Assembly: GCA_041744375.1 (NCBI GenBank)
Contig: JBGTLA010000078.1
Span: forward strand, 1-64,000
Reading direction: 5' to 3'
DNA length: 64,000 nt
DNA from: JBGTLA01 sp041744375
GTDB taxonomy: Bacteria > Actinomycetota > Acidimicrobiia > Spongiisociales > ZC4RG35
Positions 7,859 through 16,697 of this stretch are shown here, piece after piece. Position 1 is the first letter of the stretch. Each line of letters starts with the position of its first letter. The position numbers and the translations under genes are program-made. The notes below the pieces were generated by a model. That model was given only the letters and a program-made list of their open reading frames with translations. It searched no databases and was not told the origin of the DNA.

Positions 7859-8316
7859 TGCCCTACGGTTTCGACAACGATCAGGACCTCGACGACTCCA
7901 CCAATCGCGTGATGCTGTGGGGGCTCGTCATCATGCTGGGGATGGTGCTCGCCTTTCCGCTGTATCGGTGGTACGAGCCCACCGCCCGGGAGGACGCACG
8001 TCAAGTGCATCTCGAGTCACTGGCCGACACTGGTTCCGAGATCTGGGGGTTCAACTGCGCCTCCTGCCACGGAGTCGACGGCGACGGAGGCTCCGCCCCT
8101 GCCCTGAACTCGACCCAGTACCTCCAGTCGGCCACCGACGATCAGACCATCCTGCTCGTGTCGGTCGGTATCCCTGGCACCCCTATGAGCGCCTATGCGC
8201 TGGACCATGGAGGACCGCTCACTTCCGAGCAGATCCGGGCGGTTGCCGTGTACATGCGATCCTGGGAGGAAACCGCCCCCGATCGTCCCGACTGGCGGAG
8301 CCCTCCGGCTGGTTGA
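7858..8316 (+). CDS. membrane-anchored monohaem cytochrome c
   Basis: This 152-residue protein has an N-terminal membrane anchor at about residues 18-37 and a periplasmic class I cytochrome c domain. The CASCH haem motif is at 67-71 and the likely Met ligand is in GTPMSAY. Its ATG overlaps the Rieske stop (TGATG). It replaces cytochrome c1 or f as the high-potential end of the complex and could pass electrons to the soluble cytochrome encoded at the left edge. It is the last gene of the operon. Confidence 0.92.
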   Translation: MPYGFDNDQDLDDSTNRVMLWGLVIMLGMVLAFPLYRWYEPTAREDARQVHLESLADTGSEIWGFNCASCHGVDGDGGSAPALNSTQYLQSATDDQTILLVSVGIPGTPMSAYALDHGGPLTSEQIRAVAVYMRSWEETAPDRPDWRSPPAG

Positions 8317-8491
8317 GCAAGATTCGGCCACCCAGCAGGTGAAAACCCGAGGCAAGTTGGACGGCACCACCGCGGACGTTGTTTCAACAGCGACAGCCCC
8401 GCCGCCAGAGGGTCAAAGAGCCAGGTAAGGGGACAGTGTCGTCGCTGACTGGAACGACTTGTTCGGCACCGTCATCGTCGAGGATCCCGGA
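8317..8491. other. intergenic stretch without recognised feature
   Basis: This is the gap between the bc operon and the convergent hydrolase pseudogene. No hairpin followed by a T tract, no repeat and no credible reading frame was seen. Confidence 0.5.
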
Positions 8492-9459
8492 CTACCTGAG
8501 AGCCGCCGCAATCCATTCCTTCACCGCCTCGACGAAGGCCGCGGGGCACTCTGCATGGACGAGGTGGCCGCAGTCGGGGACAACCGCGAGGCTGGCAGTG
8601 GGGATGTCGGCTGCGAGTGAAATGGTGGCCGTTGTCTTCACCCACTTGTCGTCGTCGCCCGTGACGACCAGCACCGGTACCCCTAGTTCACCCAGCCGAG
8701 CCCGAGGCGAGACCAGCGTGGGGGCGGAAACGAACCACGCCAGGCCGCGATCCCAGTCCTTGGCTCTCAGCGGCAGCCGGTAACCGGCGCGTATCTCGTC
8801 GGTGATCAGGCTCGGGTCGTGGTAAGCGGACGCGAGGAGGCCATCGATCCGCTCCGCCATGGCGCGAGTCACGAATTGTGTAACCCGGCGACCTTGTGGG
8901 GTGGAAAGCGCCGGGCGGAGCCAGCTGATGCGATCTCTATCCACGGACGGTGCTTCCAGCACAACTCCCGCGACACGGTCAGGATGATCCAGAGCGATCG
9001 TGAGTGCTAACGCCCCCCGGCAGAGTGCCCTACCAGGACCGCTTCATGCAGGCCGAGTTCATTCATGATCCCCAGTGTCAAGTCGACCTGCCCTCGACCT
9101 CCGTATGGGTTGTCTCTTCTCCAATGGACCGGTCGTTCGGTCAAGCCGAAACCCACCCGGTCGAAGGCGACGACGCGTCCCAACTGGGCGAGCCCTTCGA
9201 TCGAGGGAGCCCAACTGGCGGCCTGGGAGCCAAATCCGTGCAAGAGGAGCAGCGATGGCTGTCCTGATCCATCCTGGCGATAACGCACGTCGATTCCGTC
9301 GACTTCGACGAATCGGTCTTCTGGTGCGGCCAACTCCTTCGGTTCCACGGTGTCGCCTCGCGATCGAAGTGGAAGAAGAAAGGGTCCCACCAACAGAATC
9401 AAAGCGAGAACGCCGGCACACCAAACAATCACTCTGCGCCGTCGGGGGCTCGGAGTCAT
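8492..9459 (-). pseudogene. alpha/beta hydrolase interrupted by a one-base frameshift
   Basis: Two adjacent reverse frames make one exported or anchored alpha/beta hydrolase. The first half (from the ATG at 9459) has an N-terminal hydrophobic anchor, the oxyanion-loop motif LLLHGFGSQ and the nucleophile elbow GHSAGG. It then hits a stop two codons later. The second half continues in another frame with TIALDHPDRVAG, the acid loop VVTGDDDKW and the catalytic His in DCGHLVHAE. Adding one base in the run of six C's at 9013-9018 joins them exactly. Either the gene is freshly broken or the run was miscounted in assembly. All three catalytic residues remain, which favours a recent or artefactual change. 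Confidence 0.8.
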
Positions 9460-9583
9460 TGCTCTATGGTGCCACCTCAGGGTATGTGTGCCCACCAGCA
9501 TGTGCGTTCCGGTGGGACATCGACGTGGCCGCCAGGTTGGGTGGGCGTACCCTCCGGGGTCGAGGGTCGTTCGGTTTGATGAG

Positions 9584-10003
9584 TCACTCCATCCATGGAC
9601 CCACGCCCCCGATGCGGGTGGCAGTGATGTGAATCACGTGACCCGGTGGCGGGTCTTCCATGGGAGGGAACTTCACTCCTTTCCCGATGTAATCCTCGGC
9701 GAGTCGTTGCAACAGCTCCGGAGCTCCGCCTTCGACGAGACGTGCGTTTCCGTAGACGATCAGGTAGTTGCCCATGCCGACGGCATTCGAGCCGGTGGCC
9801 TCGACCGTGAGAGCGACCCGCCGATCGCGACCGATGTTGCTTACCTTGCGTCCGGCCATCATGTGCCCGATCACGATGTCGTCACCTTCGAGGCCGGTCC
9901 AAACGACACTCACCTGCGGGCTGCCGTCGGGGTTGACGGTGGCCAGGTGGGCGAGCCGACCTGCGGTCAGTGCTTCCCGAGCCGCGGCATTGAGAATCGA
10001 CAT
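9584..10003 (-). CDS. PPOX-class F420-dependent oxidoreductase
   Basis: The 139-residue protein has the split beta-barrel fold of pyridoxamine-phosphate-oxidase-like proteins. It opens with the typical HLATVNPDGSPQVSVVW strand pair, then GHMMAGRKVSNIGRDRRVALTVE. In actinobacteria such short proteins commonly use coenzyme F420 rather than FMN. The substrate is not predictable. It stands alone on the minus strand with its own ATG. Confidence 0.8.
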   Translation of the reverse strand: MSILNAAAREALTAGRLAHLATVNPDGSPQVSVVWTGLEGDDIVIGHMMAGRKVSNIGRDRRVALTVEATGSNAVGMGNYLIVYGNARLVEGGAPELLQRLAEDYIGKGVKFPPMEDPPPGHVIHITATRIGGVGPWME

Positions 10004-10201
10004 GGCTCCCCCGAGACTAGGACGTTGTGGAACAACAGTGGAAGCCCGGTCGCCGGCGCGTTGTGGTACCTGGTATTGGGGATGTCATCGATGGCAGGAA
10101 CGAATCGTTCGACGCTGTCCGGGCCAGGGGCGGCGTTCCGAAGCGGGCCCTGGTTCGGGCCTGTTCTCGCACTTGAGGCCGTCTGCTACGAGGATGTTGC
10201 C

Positions 10202-11314
10202 ATGAGCAATTCTCTGGATGAGGTCTTGGTGGCCGGGGCTTTTGACCGTGTTCCCGGATACCTGAACACGGCAACCGTAGGTTTGCCTCCACGCCGCGGT
10301 CTCGCAGTCCTGCGCCGGCGCTTGGACGAGTGGGCGGAGGGTTCGAGTGATCCTCTCTTATACGACCTGGACGTCGACCGGTCGCGAGCGGCCTTCGGGC
10401 GGTTGGTGGGGGTGGAATCGGATGCAGTGGCTGTCGTGAGCCAGGTGTCGGTCGTGTCGGGGATGGTGGCCGCGTCTCTCCCCAAGGGGTCGGTGGTTGT
10501 GTGCGCCCACGAAGACTTCACCTCGGTCCTGTTCCCCTTCCTGGTGGCCGAAGACATCGAAGTGCGGGCGGTGCCGCTGGCGGAGCTCCTCAGCCACATC
10601 ACCAACGACGTAGATCTGGTGGCGGTCAGTGCCGTGCAGTCCTCTGACGGCGCCATCATGGACCTGGAGGCCCTGGCCGAGGCGGCCGCGCGGCATCGGG
10701 CTCGGACCTACATCGACCTCACCCAGGCGGCCGGCTGGCTCGACGTCGACGCTTCCATGTTCGACATAACCGCCTGTCACGGATACAAGTGGTTGTGCTG
10801 TCCGCGCGGGGCGGGCTTCATGACGGTGGGAGAGGGCGCCTCCGATTGGCTGGTTGCGGTCACGGCAGGTTGGTACGGCGGCGAGGACCGGTGGGACTCG
10901 ATCTATGGACCACCTCTCCGCCTGGCCGCCGGTGCCCGCCGCTACGACACGTCCCCGGCCTGGTTTTCGTACTCGGCGGCGGCGCCGACCCTCGAACTGT
11001 TGGAGTCGATCGGTGTGGCAGCGATCGGTCGACACAGCGTCGGGTTGGCCAACGCACTGCGAGAAGAGCTCGGCCAGGAACCGTCGAACAGCGCCATCGT
11101 CAGCGTCGACATGACGGACCCCTCCACTTTGGCCACAGCTGGAGTCAAGGCTGCCGTACACGCCGGTCGCGTGCGGTTTTCGTTCTTCGCTTACAACACC
11201 CTCGAAGATGTGGACCTGGCCGTGATGGTCACCTCAGCCACAGGGAAGGCGAACGCGAGAACGGTGTTGAATGACAAGGCAGGCCCGACCCCAGCTCGGC
11301 ACAGTCCCTGGTAG
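10202..11314 (+). CDS. class V aminotransferase, isopenicillin-epimerase/cysteine-desulfurase-like
   Basis: This 370-residue PLP enzyme starts at an ATG at 10202, although the frame is open much further upstream. The domain begins GYLNTATVGLPPRRGL, typical of fold-type I class V members. The Schiff-base lysine lies in CHGYKWLCCPRGAGF. A preceding YIDLTQAAGWLDVDA holds the PLP-binding aspartate and the phosphate-binding region. No SufE, SufU or thiolation partner is nearby, so a cysteine desulfurase role is not supported. An epimerase/lyase-type reaction on an amino acid is possible. The specific substrate is unknown. Confidence 0.8.
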   Translation: MSNSLDEVLVAGAFDRVPGYLNTATVGLPPRRGLAVLRRRLDEWAEGSSDPLLYDLDVDRSRAAFGRLVGVESDAVAVVSQVSVVSGMVAASLPKGSVVVCAHEDFTSVLFPFLVAEDIEVRAVPLAELLSHITNDVDLVAVSAVQSSDGAIMDLEALAEAAARHRARTYIDLTQAAGWLDVDASMFDITACHGYKWLCCPRGAGFMTVGEGASDWLVAVTAGWYGGEDRWDSIYGPPLRLAAGARRYDTSPAWFSYSAAAPTLELLESIGVAAIGRHSVGLANALREELGQEPSNSAIVSVDMTDPSTLATAGVKAAVHAGRVRFSFFAYNTLEDVDLAVMVTSATGKANARTVLNDKAGPTPARHSPW

Positions 11315-11436
11315 GGGGACTGGCGCCGATGGCTGGAGCGAATTGTCCAACTCTGTTCTCGCGGCCTTCGTGCCTATGCGCCAGGGGATGGTGTAGCGGC
11401 GGGGGATGAGTTCGCTGCCATTAGGGATACGGCGTC

Positions 11437-13554
11437 TCAGCGAATGAGGGCGCGGATGGCGTCGTTGCCGTGGGCGACACGTTCGGCCAGGACCGTTGCC
11501 ATGAGCCGGTGTAAGGCCAGCGCGCACAGGGGGTCGTCACTCTCCATACGGGCGATGGTGGCGTCGTCGAGCGTATAGAGAACGGTCGGTTCCAGCGCTC
11601 TGAGGCGGGCCGTGCGACCACCGCGCAGATAGATCGACATCTCTCCGAGGATGGCACCCCGTCCCGAGGAACGCACCCGTTGCCACTTGCCGTCGGTCGC
11701 CGGTATCTCGGTCACCACCCGTCCGTCGTCCACCAGGAACAACCCAATCGAACGGTCTCCGGAGTCGACGATCACACCGATACCCACCTCTGTCCGCTCC
11801 AAATAGGGTTCGAGCCTGGTCCACAGATCCGCCCCGAAGACCTCCGACAGAGGGGATCCGACGCCGCTGTCGCCTTCCAGGACGAGCTCTTCGGCCATCT
11901 CCAGAGCGTGTTCGAGATCGGGTGCCACCACGACGGCTCCTTGGGGTTCAGTCAGCTCGGCAGGCAGTGATCGCTCCAAATGCGGCGGAAGATCGCTGAT
12001 GATCAGCCCGGAGCCGGACTCTCCGCTTAGTCGGCCGAGCCTCACGAACGAAGCGAGTGCGGTCGAGTCGATCCCGGGGACGCGGCGGAGGTCGAGGATG
12101 AGGCAGCGGAGCTCGGGAGTGTCGGCGATGAGTTGACCGATCTTGTTCACGACAGAGCGGGCCGTTCCAAAGAAGAGGAACCCCTGCAGCTCAACCATCA
12201 CGATGGCTGATCCGCGCTCGTCGAGGATCCTCTCCAGCGCCGCCGGTCGGTCGATGTTGCTGCGTCGTTCTCTGCCGGTGGCCATGTGGCGAACCGGGTC
12301 GATCTGGCTGTACGTGACGGCGAAGAGGATGACGGCCACCGTCATCCCCAAGAGCACGGCTGCCAAGAACCCCAGGGTCGCTACGGCGATCGCAATTGCC
12401 ACCATGAGGAGATACTCGGGGCCCGTCATTCGCGAGAACCCGTCGACGAGCCAATCGAGGAGGAACGAGAGGCCGAGCATCATGAGAATGCCCGCTACCA
12501 GTGGCAACGGGAGCAGTCCCACCAGGGCCGTCCCGCCGGCGGCGGCTGCCAGGCAAACAGCGGCCACGATCACTGGAACCCCTCGGCTCTCCACCCCGAG
12601 ACGGACTGCCAGTGCCGTCGGGCCAAGGGCGTGATAGCCGGCCGGGGAGCCGGTGAACGAAGACACGAGGTTGGCGACTCCCACCGACTTCAGCTCGTGG
12701 TTGAGGTCTGCATCCGACCGGGAGATCAACTCGAGGGCTGTGACGTTGAGGAGGAGAGCGAGTGTGGCGATCAGAGTGATGGTGAGGAGCCCGCCCACGC
12801 CCGCGCTCACTGCCGACCAGTCCACGGAACCCGCCGCCTCCAGCGACAGCCCCAGCTCAGCCGTGCCCACCTGGGGCAACAGTCCCTGGGCCCTGGCCTG
12901 ATCGATCGACGTTCCCGTCAAGGCAAGGAGTGCATAGAAGAGGGCCGCGCCCCCCATCAGCATGGCGGGGAACATGAAGACCACCGGACGCAGCCGGAGA
13001 ATGGTCACCATGACTGCACCGAAGACGACCGCCGCCCCCAACCCGATGACCGTGGCGGTCCTCCATCGGAATCCGTCCGAGGCGATGTCGGTGGCACCCC
13101 GGATGAGCAGCCACCCGGTTCCCGCCAGGAATCCACCGATGACCGGATATGGCACGAAACGGACAAGATCTCCCAGTCGGAAGAGCCCTAGCAGCAACAT
13201 GACCGCTCCGGTGACCAGAGTGGAGATCAACAGATACGCCAGGGTGGTGCCGAGGCGATTGGCTTCCACCACGCCCGGCAGGATTGCCGCGAGCGTAACG
13301 GCCGCCACTGCCGACGTGGCGTCTTGGGGCAATAGAACGGCACCTCCGACCGACGACCAGCGGGCCGTCACGAGGTTGAGAATTGCGGTCCCGATGAGCA
13401 GCAACGCCGACCCGGTGGCGACGTGACGGGCGGCTGGACCCGAGTAGACCAGCGTCGACAGCGAGAGGACGATCGCGGCGATCATCAGGCCGGACACGGC
13501 GCCGACGGCGAGAGTTGCGGGCCAGCGCCCGGCGGACGGTGTCTGGGTGCTCAT
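11437..13554 (-). CDS. SulP-family anion transporter with STAS and cyclic-nucleotide-binding domains
   Basis: This 705-residue protein starts at the ATG at 13554. About residues 10-430 form the SulP membrane domain (12-14 helices; GSPAGYHALGPTALAVRLG in the substrate region). A STAS domain follows at about 460-570 (ILDLRRVPGIDSTALASFVRLG). A C-terminal cyclic-nucleotide-binding fold occupies about 590-690, with RGAILGEMSIYLRGGRTARLRALE matching the phosphate-binding cassette. SulP carriers move sulfate, bicarbonate or dicarboxylates. The triple architecture is also known in fungal Vsb1-like proteins. Gating by cAMP or cGMP is suggested by the domain but not shown. No adenylate cyclase is nearby. 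Confidence 0.87.
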   Translation of the reverse strand: MSTQTPSAGRWPATLAVGAVSGLMIAAIVLSLSTLVYSGPAARHVATGSALLLIGTAILNLVTARWSSVGGAVLLPQDATSAVAAVTLAAILPGVVEANRLGTTLAYLLISTLVTGAVMLLLGLFRLGDLVRFVPYPVIGGFLAGTGWLLIRGATDIASDGFRWRTATVIGLGAAVVFGAVMVTILRLRPVVFMFPAMLMGGAALFYALLALTGTSIDQARAQGLLPQVGTAELGLSLEAAGSVDWSAVSAGVGGLLTITLIATLALLLNVTALELISRSDADLNHELKSVGVANLVSSFTGSPAGYHALGPTALAVRLGVESRGVPVIVAAVCLAAAAGGTALVGLLPLPLVAGILMMLGLSFLLDWLVDGFSRMTGPEYLLMVAIAIAVATLGFLAAVLLGMTVAVILFAVTYSQIDPVRHMATGRERRSNIDRPAALERILDERGSAIVMVELQGFLFFGTARSVVNKIGQLIADTPELRCLILDLRRVPGIDSTALASFVRLGRLSGESGSGLIISDLPPHLERSLPAELTEPQGAVVVAPDLEHALEMAEELVLEGDSGVGSPLSEVFGADLWTRLEPYLERTEVGIGVIVDSGDRSIGLFLVDDGRVVTEIPATDGKWQRVRSSGRGAILGEMSIYLRGGRTARLRALEPTVLYTLDDATIARMESDDPLCALALHRLMATVLAERVAHGNDAIRALIR

Positions 13555-13646
13555 CGGAGGGCCGCCTATACAAGCATGGGAGAGTCGCACCAGACGACCG
13601 AGATCTGGAGATAGGATTGCAGCTTCCCGACCAGTAAGGGGTGCGC

Positions 13647-15425
13647 TTGAACGACCAGGCAGTGCGCGACCTGGTTGTCGTCGGTGGTGACCTGGCGGGG
13701 CTCTCCGTTGCGGTGCAGGCACGGGAGGCCGGGCTCGACGTCTTGGTGCTCGAAGAGGGAAGCGCGATAGCCGCTCCGGAAGTGATCGATCACCACGACC
13801 TCGCAGTCGAGATCCAGCATCCAGTGTCCCACATTCAGGCCGACGGCTCTGGAGACGTGGTGGTTGTGAGTGAGAACGCTGAGATCCGGGCTCGGGTGGC
13901 GGTGCGTTCGGTGCCGGCAAGGGGAACCTCCCCCCCACCGGAGTTCGATTTCCCCGCAACTCTCTCGGATCGGATACACCTCGATTCTCCACCCCAGGAC
14001 CCGCGCGGCAAAGACGTCCTCGTGGTGGGAGGTGACGAAAACGCCGTGGTGTGCGCGTTGGATCTCATCGACCAGGGTGCCAGAGTCGTGCTGACCCTCG
14101 GTGGGGCGGACCCGTCGCATCTCTCTCGCCTGGCTCGGAGTCGGTTGCTGCGTGTAGAGGCCGAGCGGCGGGCCACGATCCTGTGGGTGTCGTCTCCCGA
14201 CTCGATCGAGGACATCGGTGGCTACCCGATGGCGTACTTCGACGATCGGAGAACGCCCGATCTTCAATTCGACCATGTAGTGCTGGGGTTCGGTGGCCTC
14301 TCATCCTCGTTCCCCGAACCGCTTTTCGGCGCGGGGGCCGAAGGGGATCCGGCGGGGCGGATCTATTGGCTGGACCCTTCCGGTGACAGTACCGGGGCGC
14401 CCGAAGGGGTGGTGGTCACCACTCCGGGGGAGGCCTGGAAGTCGATGCGGGAGCGCCATTTCACAGACATTCCCGAGGTCCCCCACCACCCGCGTGTGTG
14501 GAGAAGGGACGACGCCGAACTGATCGAAGACCTGCGCAGCCGAAACTACAACGCCATCGTCACCCACTTCGAACGTACCCACTCTGACCTTTGGGTTCTG
14601 CGAGTACGGCCGGATCACGGAGATACGGCCCACATACCGGGCCAGTACTCGACGCTGGGACTGGGGTACTGGGAGGCGCGCGTCGACTCAGCCACCGACC
14701 CTGCCTTTGCCAAGCGGTGGGACAAGCTGATCCGTCGTTCCTATTCCATTTCGAGCTCTGTGTTCGACGCCGACGGTTACCTCTTCGATCAGGCCGAGTC
14801 GGAGGAACTCGAGTTCTACATCGTCTTGGTGCAACCGTCCACAGGACGGGTACCGGCCCTGACGCCTCGCCTCGCCCTGAAGAATGTCGGAGACCGGCTT
14901 TACCTGGGGCCCAAGGTGGCCGGCCGTTACACCCTCGCGCCGGTCCGTGACCCCCAACGTCAGGTGATCTTCTTCGCAACCGGGACGGGGGAGGCGCCTC
15001 ACAACTCGATGGCCACCGAGCTGCTCCGGAAGGGACACACCGGCCCGATCGTTGCCGCGGTCTCGGTTCGTCACCATGCCGACCTCGGATATCTGGACGT
15101 CCACCGTCGTCTGGAGGAGCGGTTCTCCAACTACCACTACCTCCCGATAGTCACCCGCGACCCGGCCGCCGATCGCAAGATGTACATCCAGGACGTCGTC
15201 GCCGAAGACATCCTGGCGGCGAGTTTCGGGGTGGAATTGGTGCCCGAGATCACCGACGTCTACATGTGCGGCAATCCGGCCATGATCGGGCTGCCGAGCT
15301 GGACGGACGACGGATCAGTCAGCTTTCCCGACACCGTGGGGGTGTGCCAGCTCCTCCACGAGCGAGGTTTCGAGATAGATCGCCGAGGCTTCGTAGGCAA
15401 CGTCCACTACGAGGAATACTGGTAA
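13647..15425 (+). CDS. two-part flavoprotein: degenerate disulfide-reductase-like half plus ferredoxin-NADP reductase
   Basis: The N-terminal 270 residues resemble thioredoxin-reductase-like flavoproteins but lack a CxxC pair. Both dinucleotide motifs are altered, reading VVVGGDLAGL and VLVVGGDENAV with Asp where the third Gly is expected. The C-terminal 320 residues are an intact Fpr-type ferredoxin-NADP+ reductase with RSYSISSS (FAD), FFATGTGEAPHNSM and CGNPAMIG (NADP) and the terminal aromatic YW. An AAGGGG site at 13636-13641 fits a TTG start at 13647 better than the GTG at 13641, which it overlaps. The protein probably exchanges electrons between NADPH and ferredoxin or flavodoxin. The front half may be regulatory or structural. 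No ferredoxin gene adjoins it. Confidence 0.82.
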   Translation: MNDQAVRDLVVVGGDLAGLSVAVQAREAGLDVLVLEEGSAIAAPEVIDHHDLAVEIQHPVSHIQADGSGDVVVVSENAEIRARVAVRSVPARGTSPPPEFDFPATLSDRIHLDSPPQDPRGKDVLVVGGDENAVVCALDLIDQGARVVLTLGGADPSHLSRLARSRLLRVEAERRATILWVSSPDSIEDIGGYPMAYFDDRRTPDLQFDHVVLGFGGLSSSFPEPLFGAGAEGDPAGRIYWLDPSGDSTGAPEGVVVTTPGEAWKSMRERHFTDIPEVPHHPRVWRRDDAELIEDLRSRNYNAIVTHFERTHSDLWVLRVRPDHGDTAHIPGQYSTLGLGYWEARVDSATDPAFAKRWDKLIRRSYSISSSVFDADGYLFDQAESEELEFYIVLVQPSTGRVPALTPRLALKNVGDRLYLGPKVAGRYTLAPVRDPQRQVIFFATGTGEAPHNSMATELLRKGHTGPIVAAVSVRHHADLGYLDVHRRLEERFSNYHYLPIVTRDPAADRKMYIQDVVAEDILAASFGVELVPEITDVYMCGNPAMIGLPSWTDDGSVSFPDTVGVCQLLHERGFEIDRRGFVGNVHYEEYW

Positions 15426-15801
15426 GCGAAACCCTTGCGGGCTTGACGATTCGGACATTCACGGTGTGAACGATGACACGGTTCCGGCCGCGTCCCGATG
15501 GATCCAGACAGCAAAACCTCGACCTCAGTCGGCAAGCAAGACGCGTAGGGGGCGTGAGCCGCTCGAGATGCCCGTGCCGGTCGTCGAGCTCGCCTGCGTC
15601 GAACAGCGGCACCATCCGTTTCAGGGCGAAGTCGCCTCTCGCCCCGGGGGTCTCCCACACGGTGAGCAGCGAGACCTGGTCTTCCTCGTCGACCCAGGAG
15701 ATGGCGGCTTTCAGCCCGGCTGGCGGGTCGGAGTAGATCCGACTTCTCTCAAAGACGAACTCGGCCTCTTCCCGGGCGGTGGTGACGATCTCAATGAACA
15801 C
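15319..15801 (-). CDS. hypothetical protein, possibly a dimeric alpha-beta-barrel fold
   Basis: From a GTG at 15801 the reverse strand reads FIEIVTTAREEAEFVFERS and then about 70 residues of plausible alternating strand/helix sequence, including AAISWVDEEDQVSLLTVWE. The rest is arginine-rich and overlaps the 3' end of the converging flavoprotein gene by about 107 bp. The true C-terminus may therefore be nearer 15540, or the gene may be frameshifted. The fold hint (antibiotic-monooxygenase-like) is weak and no function is assigned. Confidence 0.4.
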   Translation of the reverse strand: MFIEIVTTAREEAEFVFERSRIYSDPPAGLKAAISWVDEEDQVSLLTVWETPGARGDFALKRMVPLFDAGELDDRHGHLERLTPPTRLACRLRSRFCCLDPSGRGRNRVIVHTVNVRIVKPARVSLTSIPRSGRCLRSLGDLSRNLARGGAGTPPRCRES

Positions 15802-15938
15802 GGGCGCAGCGTATACCGGCCAGCAACTGGTCGCCGGGTGGCTCGCGCCCTGTTGGGTTGGCGCACACCTCGTCACGCCAATCGACGAGAAGATCGCTTG
15901 TGTTGGACCTCATTCTCTTCTGCGTTTAACCCGCTCTT

Positions 15939-16697
15939 TCAGAGCACGGCTTCGAGGAACCGGCGGGTTTGGGGATGACGGGGATTGGTGATGATCTGTT
16001 CGGGCGACCCTTCCTCCACGATCTCTCCCTCGTGGAAGAAGGCCACCCGGTTGGCTACTTCCCGGGCGAAGCCCATCTCGTGGGTGACGACGATCATGGT
16101 CATCTTGGTCTCGGTGGCGAGATCCTTCATCACGGTCAAGACCTCGGAGATCAACTCGGGGTCGAGGGCCGATGTGGGCTCATCGAAGAGCATCACCTTC
16201 GGCTGCATGGCCAACGCCCGGGCGATCGCCACCCGCTGTTTCTGGCCGCCCGACAACCTGATCGGATGCTCATCGGCTTTGTCGGATAGGCCCACCTGGT
16301 CGAGGAGTCGGCGTCCCAGCTCCATCGCTTCTGGCTTGGCCGTGCCTTTGACGGTGATCGGGCCCTCAATCACGTTCTCGATCGCCGTCATGTGTGGGAA
16401 GAGGTTGAAGTCCTGGAACACCATCCCTGTCCGTATTCGCAACTGCCGAATCCGTTCCCGTTGGGTTCGGGTCCGGTGCCCTCCCAGCACTCGGATCCCG
16501 TCGATCTCCACCGAGCCGGCGCTCGGCTCCTCGAGGAAGTTCATACAGCGCAGCAGGGTGCTCTTGCCCGACCCCGAACGGCCGAACACCACCACGACCT
16601 CGCCGGCTCTCACTTCGAGGTCGACTCCGCGCAGTACCTCCAGCGACCCGAAGGTCTTGCGTAGCCCTCCAACACGGACCACGGTGTGGTCGCTCAT
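15939..16697 (-). CDS. polar amino-acid ABC transporter, ATPase (GlnQ/ArtP-like)
   Basis: The ATG at 16697 gives 252 residues with Walker A GRSGSGKST, a Q-loop in GMVFQDFNLFPHMT, the signature LSGGQKQRVAIARAL, Walker B VMLFDEPTSALD and the switch histidine in VVTHEMGFA. Length and sequence are standard for the PAAT family. It is the third gene of a binding-protein, permease, ATPase operon, and its ATG overlaps the permease stop. Confidence 0.93.
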   Translation of the reverse strand: MSDHTVVRVGGLRKTFGSLEVLRGVDLEVRAGEVVVVFGRSGSGKSTLLRCMNFLEEPSAGSVEIDGIRVLGGHRTRTQRERIRQLRIRTGMVFQDFNLFPHMTAIENVIEGPITVKGTAKPEAMELGRRLLDQVGLSDKADEHPIRLSGGQKQRVAIARALAMQPKVMLFDEPTSALDPELISEVLTVMKDLATETKMTMIVVTHEMGFAREVANRVAFFHEGEIVEEGSPEQIITNPRHPQTRRFLEAVL

